DNA from: Streptomyces sp. NBC_01268
GTDB lineage: Bacteria > Actinomycetota > Actinomycetes > Streptomycetales > Streptomycetaceae
Direction of reading: 5' to 3'
DNA: 64,000 bases
NCBI RefSeq assembly: GCF_036240795.1
Contig: NZ_CP108454.1
Location: 6,384,001-6,448,000, forward strand
The translations under genes were made by a program, and so were the position numbers. The stretch's first letter is position 1; each line of letters starts with the position of its first letter. The notes beneath the pieces were generated by a model that was given only the letters and a program-made list of their open reading frames with translations, searched no databases and had not been told where the DNA came from. Of the stretch, positions 46,301 to 56,041 are shown in pieces.

Positions 46301-47401
46301 ATGAATGCAATGACGCGTCGCGTCGTCATAGGCACGGCCGCGGTTTCCATGGCCCTCTCCCTCGCCGCCTGTGGCCAGGCCGGCGACAACGGGTCGGGCG
46401 ATGCGAACGGCGGCGACGGCAAGACCATCGGTCTGCTGCTTCCGGAGAACAAGACCACGCGCTACGAGACCTTCGACCGCCCGATCATCGAGGCGAAGAT
46501 CAAGGCCCTGTGCTCCGACTGCGAGGTCAAGTACAACAACGCCGCGCAGGACACCGAGACGCAGAAGAAGCAGTTCGACGCGCTCGTCACCCAGGGCGTG
46601 AAGGTCATCATCCTGGACTCGGTCGACTACAAGGCCACCAAGTCCTGGGTGCAGCAGGCCGAGAAGAAGGGCGTCAAGGTGGTCGCGTACGACCGCCTGG
46701 CCGAGGGCCCGATCTCCGCCTACGTCTCGTACGACAACGAGAAGATCGGCCGCCTGCAGGGCGAGGCCCTGGTGAAGGCGCTCGGCGCCAAGGCCAAGGA
46801 AGCCAACGTTGTCATGATCAACGGCTCGCCGACCGACCCCAACGCCCCGCTGTTCAAGAAGGGCGCCCACAGCGTCCTCGACGGCGGCGTGAAGAAGGTC
46901 GTCTACGAGCAGGACATCCCGGACTGGTCCCCGGACGAGGCCAACAAGAAGATGGGCGCCGCCATCGACTCGCTGGGCAAGGCGGGCTTCCAGGGCGTCT
47001 ACTCCGCCAACGACGGCATGGCCGGCGGCATCATCACCGCCCTCAGCAAGCAGGGCGTCAAGGTCCCGGTCGGCGGTCAGGACGCCGAACTCGCGGGTCT
47101 GCAGCGGATCCTGAAGGGCGACCAGTCCTTCACGATCTACAAGCAGATCAAGCCCGAGGCCGAGACCACCGCCGAGATCGCGGTCAAGCTCCTCAAGGGC
47201 GAGAAGATCGACGACCTCGTCCCGGTGAAGGTCACCAGCCTCACCGGCGAGTTCAAGGACATCCCGGCCAAGCTGTACGACGCGCAGATCGTGACCAAGG
47301 AGAACATCGCCTCCACGATCATCGCCGACAACGTCTACAAGGCGGCCGACATCTGCACCGCCGAGTACAAGGCGGCCTGCGAGGCGGCGGGCATCAAGTA
47401 G
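46301..47401 (+). CDS. xylF: Xylose ABC transporter substrate-binding lipoprotein
   Basis: 366 residues. A lipoprotein signal (SLAAC, Cys24) is followed by a periplasmic-binding-protein type 1 fold (KTIGLLLPENKTTRYETFDRP and ANDGMAGGIITALSKQG) as in XylF/RbsB-type sugar binders. With XylG and XylH it forms a high-affinity D-xylose importer. ATG 46301 is preferred to ATG 46310 because AGGGAGG lies 9 nt upstream. The ROK regulator is just upstream; a strong hairpin lies between it and xylG, which may keep binding protein in excess of the membrane components. Confidence 0.9.
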   Translation: MNAMTRRVVIGTAAVSMALSLAACGQAGDNGSGDANGGDGKTIGLLLPENKTTRYETFDRPIIEAKIKALCSDCEVKYNNAAQDTETQKKQFDALVTQGVKVIILDSVDYKATKSWVQQAEKKGVKVVAYDRLAEGPISAYVSYDNEKIGRLQGEALVKALGAKAKEANVVMINGSPTDPNAPLFKKGAHSVLDGGVKKVVYEQDIPDWSPDEANKKMGAAIDSLGKAGFQGVYSANDGMAGGIITALSKQGVKVPVGGQDAELAGLQRILKGDQSFTIYKQIKPEAETTAEIAVKLLKGEKIDDLVPVKVTSLTGEFKDIPAKLYDAQIVTKENIASTIIADNVYKAADICTAEYKAACEAAGIK

Positions 47402-47426
47402 CCCGCCCGGCCCCCCACGGAAGACC

Positions 47427-47481
47427 GTCCGGCGCTCCCCGCCCCGTTCCACGCCCCGCAAGCGGGGGCGGGGCGCCGGAC
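47427..47481 (+). other. Long intercistronic hairpin between xylF and xylG
   Basis: The arm at 47427-47445 pairs with 47464-47481, about 17 bp with a 2-nt bulge. Because xylG and xylH must be expressed too, this is more likely a partial terminator or an mRNA 3'-end stabiliser than a full stop. The last 70 nt before xylG show only its ribosome-binding site. Confidence 0.6.
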
Positions 47482-47561
47482 TCCCTCGCGGTACTCGCGG
47501 TACTCCGCAGCACTTCTCGCACCACATCCCCGCCGGTCAGGCGGCGAAGGAGATGATTCAC

Positions 47562-48362
47562 GTGTCCGCTACGCCCGTGCTGGCGTTGCGCGGGGTCTCC
47601 AAGCGGTTCGGCGCCGTCCAGGTGCTCACCGATGTCGATCTGGAGATCCACGCCGGAGAGGTCGTCGCCCTGGTGGGCGACAACGGCGCCGGCAAGTCGA
47701 CCCTCGTCAAGACGATCTCGGGAGTTCACCCGATCGACGAGGGCACCATCGAATGGGACGGCCGCCCCGTCCAGATCACCCGGCCCCACGACTCCCAGAA
47801 CCTCGGGGTCGCCACCGTCTACCAGGACCTGGCGCTCTGCGACAACCTCGACGTCGTCGCCAACCTCTTCCTCGGCAGCGAGCTCAGCTCCGCCCGGGTG
47901 CTCGACGAGATCGCCATGGAGAAGCGCGCCCGGGAGCTCCTGGACACCCTGTCCATCCGCATCCCCTCGGTCCGCATCCCCGTCGCCGCCCTCTCCGGCG
48001 GCCAGCGGCAGGTCGTGGCCATCGCCCGCGCCCTGATCGGCGACCCGAAGGTCGTCATCCTCGACGAGCCCACCGCCGCCCTCGGCGTCGAGCAGACCGC
48101 CCAGGTGCTCGACCTGGTGGAGCGGCTGCGCGAGCGCGGCCACGGCGTCATCCTCATCAGCCACAACATGGCCGACGTCCGCGCCGTCGCCGACAAGGTC
48201 GCGGTGCTCCGCCTCGGCCGCAACAACGGTGTCTTCGACGTCCAGGACACCACCCACGAGACGATCATCGCCGCCATCACCGGTGCCACGGACAACGCCG
48301 TGACCCGCAGGCAGGCCCGTACGGCAGCGGCCGGGAACGACGAGAAGGGGGCCGCCAAGTGA
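47562..48362 (+). CDS. xylG: Xylose ABC transporter ATP-binding protein (single-domain)
   Basis: 266 residues: Walker A GDNGAGKST (39-47), signature LSGGQRQ, Walker B VVILDEPTAALG and a switch His in ILISHN. The E. coli homologue has two fused ABC domains (about 510 residues); here a single domain suffices, as in other actinomycetes, so it should work as a homodimer. GTG 47562 is chosen because AAGGAG (47547-47552) is 9 nt away, whereas ATG 47553 directly abuts it. The stop overlaps the xylH GTG (GTGA). Confidence 0.9.
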   Translation: MSATPVLALRGVSKRFGAVQVLTDVDLEIHAGEVVALVGDNGAGKSTLVKTISGVHPIDEGTIEWDGRPVQITRPHDSQNLGVATVYQDLALCDNLDVVANLFLGSELSSARVLDEIAMEKRARELLDTLSIRIPSVRIPVAALSGGQRQVVAIARALIGDPKVVILDEPTAALGVEQTAQVLDLVERLRERGHGVILISHNMADVRAVADKVAVLRLGRNNGVFDVQDTTHETIIAAITGATDNAVTRRQARTAAAGNDEKGAAK

Positions 48363-49669
48363 GCGACCTCGCCAAGACCCCCGAAGCCGCTGAGGCTCCC
48401 GAGACCCCCGAGACCCCCGTCGAGGCGTCCGCGGCGCCCGTCCCGGCCGTCGACCCCCGCCTCCTGGTGCGCGAGGAGGGCGTCAAGGGCTACTGGACCG
48501 AGTTCACCCGCAAGATCCGCGGCGGCGAGCTCGGCTCCCTCCCCGTGATCCTGGGCCTGATCGTCATCGCGATCGTCTTCCAGATCCAGAACGCGAACTT
48601 CCTCTCCGCGAGCTCCGTCGCCAACGTCGCGGTGTACGCCTCCGGCCTCGGCATCATGGCCGTCGGCATCGTGTTCGTCCTCGTCCTCGGTGAGATCGAC
48701 CTGTCGATGGGCTCCGTCGCCGGCGTCGGCGCCGCCGTCTGGGCCGGGCTGCAGGTCAGCAACGGGATGAACCAGTGGCTGTCCATCGTGCTCGCGGTGC
48801 TCGCGGGCACCGCCATCGGCGCGCTGCACGGCTTCTTCTTCGCCAAGATCGGCGTCCCCGCGTTCGTCGTCACCCTGGCGGGCTTCCTCGGCTGGATGGG
48901 CTTCCAGGAGTGGCTCATGGGCGGCGAGGGCTCCATCAACACGCCGTCCGGCAGCGTGGTGGAGAACCTCACCAACTACTTCTTCGCCGACAAGATCGCC
49001 GCCTACGGCCTCGCCCTGGTCGCCGTCGCCGCGTACCTGTTCTCGCTCCTGCGCGACAGCAGCCGCCGCAAGGCCGCCCAGCTCCCGGCCCGCCCGATCG
49101 CCGAGATCGTGCTGCGCACCGCCGTCGTCGCCGTCCTGGTCTTCGTCGTCGCGTACGTCATGAACGAGCCCGCCGGCGCCCGCGGCCTGCCGCTCGCCCT
49201 GGTGCTGTTCCTGGCCGTCCTGGTGATCGCCGACTTCGTGGCCCGCCGTACCCTGTTCGGCCGCAAGGTCTTCGCGGTCGGCGGCAACGCCGAGGCGGCC
49301 CGCCGCGCCGGCATCAACGTGGACCGGGTCCGGATCGCCGTCTTCGCGATCTCCGGCACCCTCGCCGCCTTCGGCGGCCTGTTCATCGCGAGCCTCTCCG
49401 GCGGCGCGACCAAGAGCCTCGGCGGCGGCAACACGCTGATGCTGGTCATCGCCGCGGCCGTGATCGGCGGCACCAGCCTCTTCGGCGGCCGGGGCAAGGT
49501 CTGGTCCGCGCTCCTGGGCATGATCGTGATCCAGTCGATCCAGCAGGGCCTGAACATGATCGGCATGTCCAACGCGATCCAGAACATGATCACCGGCGCG
49601 GTGCTCCTCGCCGCCGTCGTGATCGACTCGGTCTCCCGCCGCACGCAGAAGACCGCCGGACGCGCGTAA
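48359..49669 (+). CDS. xylH: Xylose ABC transporter permease
   Basis: 436 residues. A disordered acidic/Pro-rich N-terminus (about 1-45) precedes about ten membrane segments of the AraH/RbsC/XylH type, with LVLGEIDLSMGSVAGVGAAV and the loop VFAVGGNAEAARRAGINVDRVRI, which contacts the ATPase. The GTG start lies within the xylG stop and gives coupled translation. Completes the xylose importer; xylose isomerase and kinase are not in the window. Confidence 0.9.
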   Translation: MSDLAKTPEAAEAPETPETPVEASAAPVPAVDPRLLVREEGVKGYWTEFTRKIRGGELGSLPVILGLIVIAIVFQIQNANFLSASSVANVAVYASGLGIMAVGIVFVLVLGEIDLSMGSVAGVGAAVWAGLQVSNGMNQWLSIVLAVLAGTAIGALHGFFFAKIGVPAFVVTLAGFLGWMGFQEWLMGGEGSINTPSGSVVENLTNYFFADKIAAYGLALVAVAAYLFSLLRDSSRRKAAQLPARPIAEIVLRTAVVAVLVFVVAYVMNEPAGARGLPLALVLFLAVLVIADFVARRTLFGRKVFAVGGNAEAARRAGINVDRVRIAVFAISGTLAAFGGLFIASLSGGATKSLGGGNTLMLVIAAAVIGGTSLFGGRGKVWSALLGMIVIQSIQQGLNMIGMSNAIQNMITGAVLLAAVVIDSVSRRTQKTAGRA

Positions 49670-49683
49670 CGCTCGCCACACTC

Positions 49684-49712
49684 CGCCCGGCGCCGAGAAC
49701 CGGCGCCGGGCG
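49684..49712 (+). terminator. Terminator after xylH
   Basis: Perfect 12-bp stem (49684-49695 with 49701-49712), loop AGAAC. The following 157 nt before dxs contain a possible -10 TAGACT (49820-49825) and the dxs ribosome-binding site. Confidence 0.75.
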
Positions 49713-49869
49713 CTGCTGCGTCCGGACCAGTGCACCGGCCGTGCGGATCAGCGGTGTGTCGGCCATGGGGGTGGCGCTCGAACGCCCGGCCCGATGCCCA
49801 CGATCCAAGACGGAACATTAGACTCGACAAATCGGCAAGCTCGACCAGCTCAAACGCAAGGAGGCACGG

Positions 49870-51789
49870 GTGGCTCTGCTGACCCGTATCAGGGGACCGC
49901 GAGATCTGGACCGGCTCTCCTCGGAACAGCTGGACCAGCTGGCCGGAGAGATCAGGTCGTTCCTCGTGGACGCCGTCTCCAAGACCGGCGGGCACCTCGG
50001 CCCCAACCTGGGTGTGGTCGAGCTGACCATCGCCCTGCACCGCGTCTTCGACTCGCCCAAGGACAAGGTCCTCTTCGACACCGGGCACCAGAGCTACGTC
50101 CACAAGCTGCTCACCGGGCGCCAGGACTTCTCCAAGCTCAAGATGAAGGGCGGCCTGTCCGGCTACCCCTCGCAGGCGGAGTCCGACCACGACGTGATCG
50201 AGAACTCGCACGCCTCGACCGTCCTCGGCTGGGCCGACGGACTGGCCAAGGCCAACGAGATCCTCCGCAAGGACGACCACGTCGTGGCGGTCATCGGCGA
50301 CGGCGCGCTCACCGGCGGCATGGCCTGGGAGGCGCTCAACAACATCGCCGCGGCCAAGGACCGGCCGCTCGTCATCGTCGTCAACGACAACGAGCGCTCC
50401 TACGCCCCCACCATCGGCGGCCTCGCCAACCACCTGGCGACCCTGCGCACCACCGACGGCTACGAGCGCTTCCTCGCCCGCGGCAAGGACATCCTGGAGC
50501 GCACCCCGGTCGTCGGGAAGCCGCTCTACGAGACCCTGCACGGCGCCAAGAAGGGCCTCAAGGACTTCATCGCCCCGCAGGGCATGTTCGAGGACCTCGG
50601 CCTGAAGTACGTCGGCCCCATCGACGGTCACGACATCGAGGCCCTGGAGTCCGCCCTGACCCGCGCCAAGCGGTTCGGCGGCCCGGTCATCGTGCACTGC
50701 CTCACGGAGAAGGGCCGCGGCTACCAGCCGGCCCTCCAGGACGAGGCCGACCGCTTCCACGCCGTCGGCAAGATCCACCCCGACACCGGTCTGCCGATCG
50801 CCTCCTCCGGCGCCGACTGGACCAGCGTCTTCGGCCAGGAGATGGTCGAGCTCGGCAAGGAGCGCGCGGACATCGTCGCGATCACCGCGGCCATGCTCCA
50901 GCCCGTCGGCCTCGACAAGTTCGCCAAGGCCTTCCCCGAGCGGGTGTTCGACGTCGGCATCGCCGAGCAGCACGCCGCGGTCTCCGCGGCCGGCCTCGCC
51001 ACCGGCGGCCTCCACCCGGTCTTCGCCGTCTACGCGACCTTCCTCAACCGGGCCTTCGACCAGGTCCTCATGGACGTGGCCCTGCACAAGTGCGGCGTCA
51101 CCTTCGTCCTGGACCGGGCCGGTGTCACGGGCACCGACGGTGCCTCCCACAACGGCATGTGGGACATGTCGATCCTCCAGGTCGTGCCCGGCCTGCGGCT
51201 CGCCGCCCCGCGCGACGCCGACCAGGTCCGCGCCCAGCTGCGTGAGGCCGTCGAGGTCACCGACGCCCCCACCGTGGTCCGCTTCTCCAAGGGCGCGGTC
51301 GGCCCGGCCGTCCCCGCGCTGCGCCGGGTCGGCGGCATGGACGTGCTCCGCGAGCCGGGCACCGACACGCCCGACGTCCTCCTGGTCTCGGTCGGCGCCC
51401 TCGCGCCGATGTGCCTGGAGATCGCCGACCTCCTCGACAAGCAGGGCATCTCCACCACCGTGGTCGACCCGCGCTGGGTCAAGCCCGTCGACGAGGCCCT
51501 CGCCCCGCTCGCCGAGCAGCACCGCGTGGTCGTCACCGTCGAGGACAACAGCCGCGTCGGCGGTGTCGGCTCCGCCGTCGCCCAGGCGCTGCGCGACGCG
51601 GGCGTGGACGTGCCGCTGCGCGACTTCGGCATCCCGCCGCGCTTCCTCGACCACGCCTCCCGCGGCGAGGTCATGGCCGAGATCGGGCTCACCGCCCCGG
51701 ACATCGCGCGCCAGGTCACCGGCCTGGTGTCACGCCTCGACGGGCGCTTCGAGTCCAGCGCCAAGGCCGTGGAGCCCGCCCGGGACTGA
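49870..51789 (+). CDS. dxs: 1-deoxy-D-xylulose-5-phosphate synthase
   Basis: 639 residues, full length. Thiamine diphosphate is bound by GDGALTGG (143-150) with the downstream NN; the transketolase His is in [28 protein letters not shown] holds the catalytic Glu; and [14 protein letters not shown] is the pyrimidine-domain signature. It condenses pyruvate and glyceraldehyde 3-phosphate, the first step of the MEP isoprenoid pathway and a source for thiamine and pyridoxal. GTG 49870 has AAGGAGG (49858-49864). Streptomycetes often have a second dxs, so this need not be the only copy. Confidence 0.97.
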   Translation: MALLTRIRGPRDLDRLSSEQLDQLAGEIRSFLVDAVSKTGGHLGPNLGVVELTIALHRVFDSPKDKVLFDTGHQSYVHKLLTGRQDFSKLKMKGGLSGYPSQAESDHDVIENSHASTVLGWADGLAKANEILRKDDHVVAVIGDGALTGGMAWEALNNIAAAKDRPLVIVVNDNERSYAPTIGGLANHLATLRTTDGYERFLARGKDILERTPVVGKPLYETLHGAKKGLKDFIAPQGMFEDLGLKYVGPIDGHDIEALESALTRAKRFGGPVIVHCLTEKGRGYQPALQDEADRFHAVGKIHPDTGLPIASSGADWTSVFGQEMVELGKERADIVAITAAMLQPVGLDKFAKAFPERVFDVGIAEQHAAVSAAGLATGGLHPVFAVYATFLNRAFDQVLMDVALHKCGVTFVLDRAGVTGTDGASHNGMWDMSILQVVPGLRLAAPRDADQVRAQLREAVEVTDAPTVVRFSKGAVGPAVPALRRVGGMDVLREPGTDTPDVLLVSVGALAPMCLEIADLLDKQGISTTVVDPRWVKPVDEALAPLAEQHRVVVTVEDNSRVGGVGSAVAQALRDAGVDVPLRDFGIPPRFLDHASRGEVMAEIGLTAPDIARQVTGLVSRLDGRFESSAKAVEPARD

Positions 51790-51819
51790 CCCGCCGGGAT
51801 CTCACCCAGCGTCACCTTT

Positions 51820-51857
51820 GGGCCGGTCGGCTCACTCTTCGGAGTGCCGACCGGCCC
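51820..51857 (+). terminator. Terminator after dxs
   Basis: 12-bp stem (51820-51831 with 51846-51857) enclosing an inner ACTC-TTCG-GAGT stem-loop, followed by TTTC. Confidence 0.85.
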
Positions 51858-51911
51858 TTTCGCGTGCATTCTGGCCTGAGGGCGGGCAGCCCACTGGCAG
51901 GAGGTGCGACG

Positions 51912-53426
51912 GTGACTACGGACCAGCAGCCACGCGCGAGTTCAGGGATGTTCCGGACCAAGTCGGTCGAGCAGTCGATCCGCGACACGGAGGAGCCGGA
52001 GCACGCCCTCAGGAAGTCACTCTCCGCCTGGGACCTCACGGTCTTCGGCGTGGGCGTCATCATCGGTACCGGCATCTTCGTCCTCACCGGCAAGGTCGCC
52101 AAGGAGAACGCGGGGCCGGCCACCGCCCTCGCCTTCGTCGCCGCCGGCATCGTCTGCGCCCTGGCGGCCCTGTGCTACGCGGAGTTCGCCTCCACCGTGC
52201 CGGTGGCGGGATCGGCGTACACCTTCGCGTACGCCTCCATCGGCGAGCTGCCGGCCTGGATCATCGGCTGGGACCTCGTCCTGGAGTTCGCGCTCGGCAC
52301 CGCCGTCGTCGCCGTCGGCTGGTCCGGGTACGTGCGCTCGCTCATGGACAACATCGGGTGGCATCTACCGGCCGCGCTCGAAGGCCCCGACGTGGCCGGA
52401 GGCACCTTCGACATCCTCGCCTTCCTGCTGGTCCTGGTGCTGACCGCGGTCCTCGTCCTCGGCATGAAGCTGTCCGCAAGGATCACCGCGGTCGTCGTCG
52501 CCATCAAGGTGACCGTGGTGATGATCGTGATCATCGCGGGCCTGTTCTTCATCGTCGGCGACAACTACAAGCCGTTCATCCCGCCGGCCGTCACCCCGCC
52601 CGGCGGCGGCTCCGGCTGGACCGAGCCGCTGGTCCAGCTGATGTTCGGCTACGAGCCGACCAACTTCGGCGTCATGGGCATCTTCACCGCCGCCTCCGTC
52701 GTCTTCTTCGCCTTCATCGGCTTCGACGTGGTCGCCACCGCCGCCGAGGAGACCAAGCTGCCGCAGCGCGACATGCCCCGCGGCATCCTCGGCTCGCTGC
52801 TCATCTGCACCGTCCTGTACGTGGCCGTCGCGCTCGTCGTCACCGGCATGCAGAAGTACACCGAGCTCTCCACCAGCGCCCCGCTCGCCGACGCCTTCAA
52901 GGCCGTGGGCCACCCGTTCTACGCGGGCGTCATCAGCTTCGGCGCCGCCATCGGCCTCACGACCGTCTGTCTGATCCTGCTGCTCGGCCAGACCCGGGTG
53001 TTCTTCGCGATGAGCCGCGACGGCCTGCTGCCCCGCTTCTTCTCCATCACGCACCCGCGCTTCAAGACCCCGTACCGGCCGACCATCCTGCTCGGCGCGA
53101 TCATCGCCGTGGTCGCCGGCTTCACCAGCATCAACGAGCTGGCCACCCTGGTGAACATCGGCACCCTGTTCGCCTTCGTCGTGGTCGCCGCCGGTGTGAT
53201 CGTGCTCCGCCGCAGCCGTCCCGACCTGCACCGCGCGTTCCGCACCCCGTGGGTGCCGGTGCTGCCGATCGTCTCCATCGCGGCCTCGCTCTGGCTGATG
53301 CTCAACCTGCCGGCCGAGACCTGGTTCCGCTTCGCCGTCTGGATGGTGATCGGCTTCGTCGTCTACTTCCTGTACGGACGCCGGCACAGCCGCCTCGGCA
53401 AGGCCGGAAGGGACGCGACCTACTAG
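51912..53426 (+). CDS. APC-family amino acid permease (cationic amino acid transporter type)
   Basis: 504 residues, about 12 to 14 membrane segments. FGVGVIIGTGIFVLTGKVA in the first segment, CYAEFASTVPVAGSAYTFAYASIGE and the family loop FAFIGFDVVATAAEETKLPQRDMPRGI identify the CAT branch of APC transporters. The substrate is probably an amino acid; it need not be the same as for the permease at 16362, to which it is clearly related. GTG 51912 follows AGGAGG with 7-nt spacing. It converges with the NYN-domain gene 25 nt downstream. Confidence 0.88.
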   Translation: MTTDQQPRASSGMFRTKSVEQSIRDTEEPEHALRKSLSAWDLTVFGVGVIIGTGIFVLTGKVAKENAGPATALAFVAAGIVCALAALCYAEFASTVPVAGSAYTFAYASIGELPAWIIGWDLVLEFALGTAVVAVGWSGYVRSLMDNIGWHLPAALEGPDVAGGTFDILAFLLVLVLTAVLVLGMKLSARITAVVVAIKVTVVMIVIIAGLFFIVGDNYKPFIPPAVTPPGGGSGWTEPLVQLMFGYEPTNFGVMGIFTAASVVFFAFIGFDVVATAAEETKLPQRDMPRGILGSLLICTVLYVAVALVVTGMQKYTELSTSAPLADAFKAVGHPFYAGVISFGAAIGLTTVCLILLLGQTRVFFAMSRDGLLPRFFSITHPRFKTPYRPTILLGAIIAVVAGFTSINELATLVNIGTLFAFVVVAAGVIVLRRSRPDLHRAFRTPWVPVLPIVSIAASLWLMLNLPAETWFRFAVWMVIGFVVYFLYGRRHSRLGKAGRDATY

Positions 53427-53450
53427 GGCCCGTCAGACAGGCTCTGGGGG

Positions 53451-53813
53451 TCAGTCCCGGCCGGGAAGGCTGCGGGGCCCGGTGCACCGCCCGCCGGCCT
53501 CCGCCACCCGGCTCCGCAGTTCCCGGTCGGCCGTGACCACCAGACACGGCCGGCCGGCCGCGTTCCGGGCCAGTTCCACGATCAGGTCGTCGCCGCTGCC
53601 GGGCGCCTCCTCGACCCGTACCCCCGGCACGGACGCCACGCCCCGGGCCCGGCCCTCCACCACGAGCACGATCTCGTAGGGGCCGCCCTCCGCGGGCCCG
53701 CCGTGTTCCGCGAGCCGGTCCCGCAGCCGCTCCGCGGCCCCGCGCCGGTCCTTCCACCAGCCGTCGGGTACGGACCCGACCACGTTGGCCCCGTCGACGA
53801 TCAGAAGTTCCAT
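53451..53813 (-). CDS. Small NYN/PIN-like domain protein
   Basis: 120 residues. The start MELLIVDGANVVGS with Asp7 and Asn10, the middle GSGDDLIVELARN and the end VVTADRELRSRVAEAGG give the spaced acidic residues of NYN/PIN-fold ribonucleases (YacP-like). A role in RNA processing is plausible. No ribosome-binding site is seen before ATG 53813; a longer frame exists but runs through the terminator hairpin upstream, so it is less likely. Confidence 0.65.
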   Translation of the reverse strand: MELLIVDGANVVGSVPDGWWKDRRGAAERLRDRLAEHGGPAEGGPYEIVLVVEGRARGVASVPGVRVEEAPGSGDDLIVELARNAAGRPCLVVTADRELRSRVAEAGGRCTGPRSLPGRD

Positions 53814-53824
53814 GCGCACAGCAT

Positions 53825-53862
53825 GACGGCCCCGGCACCACCGAAGTGGTGCCGGGGCCGTC
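53825..53862 (-). terminator. Terminator after fadB
   Basis: Perfect 17-bp stem (53825-53841 with 53846-53862) and the tetraloop CGAA, 40 nt beyond the fadB stop on the minus strand. Confidence 0.85.
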
Positions 53863-53902
53863 CGCACCCCCGGACTTCGTCCGGGGGGACCCGCAGGGGG
53901 TG

Positions 53903-56041
53903 TTACGCGGGGACGCTCGCGACGCCCTGCGCGAGGAACCGCTTGCCGTTGACGCGCTCGGAGACGCCCTCACGGTCCAGGTACGGCGTGATGCCGCCCA
54001 GGTGGAAGGGCCAGCCCGCACCCGTGATCAGGCAGAGGTCGATGTCCTGCGCCTCGGCGACGACACCCTCCTCCAGCATCAGGCCGATCTCCTGCGCGAC
54101 GGCGTCCAGGACGCGCGCGCGGACCTGCTCCTCGGTCAGGACGACGTCGCCCTGCTTCAGGAGCGCGGCGACCTCGGGGTCGAGCTCCGGCTTGAAGCCG
54201 TTCTCCGGCTTGTAGACGTAGAAGCCGCGCTTGCCGGCCTCGACGACCGCCTTCAGGTTGGGGGAGACGGTGAAGCGCTCCGGGAAGGAGCGGTTCAGGG
54301 TCTCGGAGACGTGCAGACCGATCGCCGGGCCGACGAGCTCCAGGAGCACCAGCGGCGACATCGGCAGGCCGAGCGGCTCGACGCCCTTCTCGGCGACGGC
54401 CACCGGGGTGCCCTCGTCGATGACGTTCTGGATCTCGCCCATGAAGCGGGTCAGGATGCGGTTCACGACGAACGCCGGGGCGTCCTTCGTGAGCACGGCC
54501 GTCTTCTTCAGCTTCTTGGCGACGCCGAAGGCGGTGGCCAGCGAGGCGTCGTCGGTCTGCTCGCCGCGCACGATCTCCAGGAGCGGGAGGATCGCGACCG
54601 GGTTGAAGAAGTGGAAGCCGACCACGCGCTCGGGGTGCTTCAGCTTCGAGGCCATCTCGGAGACCGACAGCGAGGAGGTGTTGGTGGCGAGGATCGCGTG
54701 CGCCGGGGCGACCGCCTCGACCTCCGCGAACACCTTCTGCTTGACGGACATCTCCTCGAACACGGCCTCGATGATGAAGTCCGCGTCCGCGAAGCCCTCG
54801 GCCTTGTCCAGCACACCGGAGACCAGGCCCTTGAGGCGGTTGGCCTTGTCCTGGTTGATGCGGCCCTTGCCGAGCAGCTTCTCGATCTCGCCGTGGACGT
54901 AGCCCACGCCCTTGTCGACGCGCTCCTGGTCGATGTCGGTCAGGACGACCGGCACCTCCAGGCGGCGCAGGAAGAGCAGGGCCAGCTGGGAGGCCATCAG
55001 ACCGGCGCCGACGACACCGACCTTGGTGACCGGGCGGGCCAGCGACTTGTCCGGCGCGCCGGCCGGGCGCTTGCCGCGCTTCTGCACCAGGTTGAAGGCG
55101 TAGATGCCGGAGCGGAGCTCGCCGCCCATGATCAGGTCCGCGAGGGCCTGGTCCTCGGCGTCGTAGCCCTTCTGCAGGTCGCCGTCCTTGGCGGCCTCGA
55201 TGATGTCGAGGGCGCGGTAGGCGGCCGGGGCGGCGCCGTGCACCTTGGAGTCGGCGATGGCGCGGCCCTTGGCGACGGCCTGGTCCCAGCCCTCGCCGCG
55301 GTCGATCTCCGGGCGCTCGACGGCGACGGAGCCGTTGAGGACGCCGGCGGTCCAGATGAGGGACTGCTCGAGGAAGTCGGCACCCTCGAAGAGCGCGTCG
55401 GCGATGCCGAGCTCGAAGACCTGCTTGCCCTTGAGCTGGCGGTTCTGGTTGAGGCTGTTCTCGATGATGACCGAGACGGCCTTCTCCGCGCCGATCAGGT
55501 TCGGCAGGATCGTGCAGCCGCCCCAGCCGGGCACCAGGCCGAGGAAGACCTCGGGCAGCGAGAAGGCCGGCAGGGCCTTCGAGACGGTGCGGTAGGTGCA
55601 GTGCAGACCGACCTCGACGCCGCCGCCCATGGCCGCGCCGTTGTAGTAGGCGAAGGTCGGCACGGCGAGGTCCGCGAGACGCTTGAAGACGTCGTGGCCG
55701 CCCTTGCCGATGGCCAGCGCGTCGGAGTGCTGCTTGAGCAGCTCGACGCCCTTGAGGTCGGCGCCGACGGCGAAGATGAACGGCTTGCCGGTGATGCCGA
55801 CGCCGACGATCTCACCGTTCGCGGCCTCGGCCTCGACCTGGTCGAGCGCCGTGTTCAGGTGGGCCAGCGACTGCGGGCCGAACGTGGTCGGCTTGGTGTG
55901 GTCGAAGCCGTTGTCCAGCGTGATCAGCGCGAACCGGCCCGCACCCGCGGGGAGTTCGAAGTGACGTACGTGGGCCGAGGTGACGACCTCGTCCGGGAAG
56001 AGCTCGGCGGCGCCCTTCAGAAGCTCTGCGGTGGTGCTCAC
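53903..56041 (-). CDS. fadB: Fatty acid oxidation multifunctional protein (enoyl-CoA hydratase / 3-hydroxyacyl-CoA dehydrogenase)
   Basis: 712 residues. The N-terminal crotonase domain keeps both glutamates (MGGGVEVGLHC and LPEVFLGLVPGWGG). From about residue 330 the 3-hydroxyacyl-CoA dehydrogenase has the NAD fold VGVVGAGLMASQ and the signature HFFNPVAILPLLEIVRG. It carries out the hydration and NAD-dependent oxidation steps of beta-oxidation in a complex with FadA. GTG 56041 lies in the fadA stop (GTGA) with GGGAGGG upstream, so the pair is translationally coupled. Confidence 0.94.
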   Translation of the reverse strand: MSTTAELLKGAAELFPDEVVTSAHVRHFELPAGAGRFALITLDNGFDHTKPTTFGPQSLAHLNTALDQVEAEAANGEIVGVGITGKPFIFAVGADLKGVELLKQHSDALAIGKGGHDVFKRLADLAVPTFAYYNGAAMGGGVEVGLHCTYRTVSKALPAFSLPEVFLGLVPGWGGCTILPNLIGAEKAVSVIIENSLNQNRQLKGKQVFELGIADALFEGADFLEQSLIWTAGVLNGSVAVERPEIDRGEGWDQAVAKGRAIADSKVHGAAPAAYRALDIIEAAKDGDLQKGYDAEDQALADLIMGGELRSGIYAFNLVQKRGKRPAGAPDKSLARPVTKVGVVGAGLMASQLALLFLRRLEVPVVLTDIDQERVDKGVGYVHGEIEKLLGKGRINQDKANRLKGLVSGVLDKAEGFADADFIIEAVFEEMSVKQKVFAEVEAVAPAHAILATNTSSLSVSEMASKLKHPERVVGFHFFNPVAILPLLEIVRGEQTDDASLATAFGVAKKLKKTAVLTKDAPAFVVNRILTRFMGEIQNVIDEGTPVAVAEKGVEPLGLPMSPLVLLELVGPAIGLHVSETLNRSFPERFTVSPNLKAVVEAGKRGFYVYKPENGFKPELDPEVAALLKQGDVVLTEEQVRARVLDAVAQEIGLMLEEGVVAEAQDIDLCLITGAGWPFHLGGITPYLDREGVSERVNGKRFLAQGVASVPA

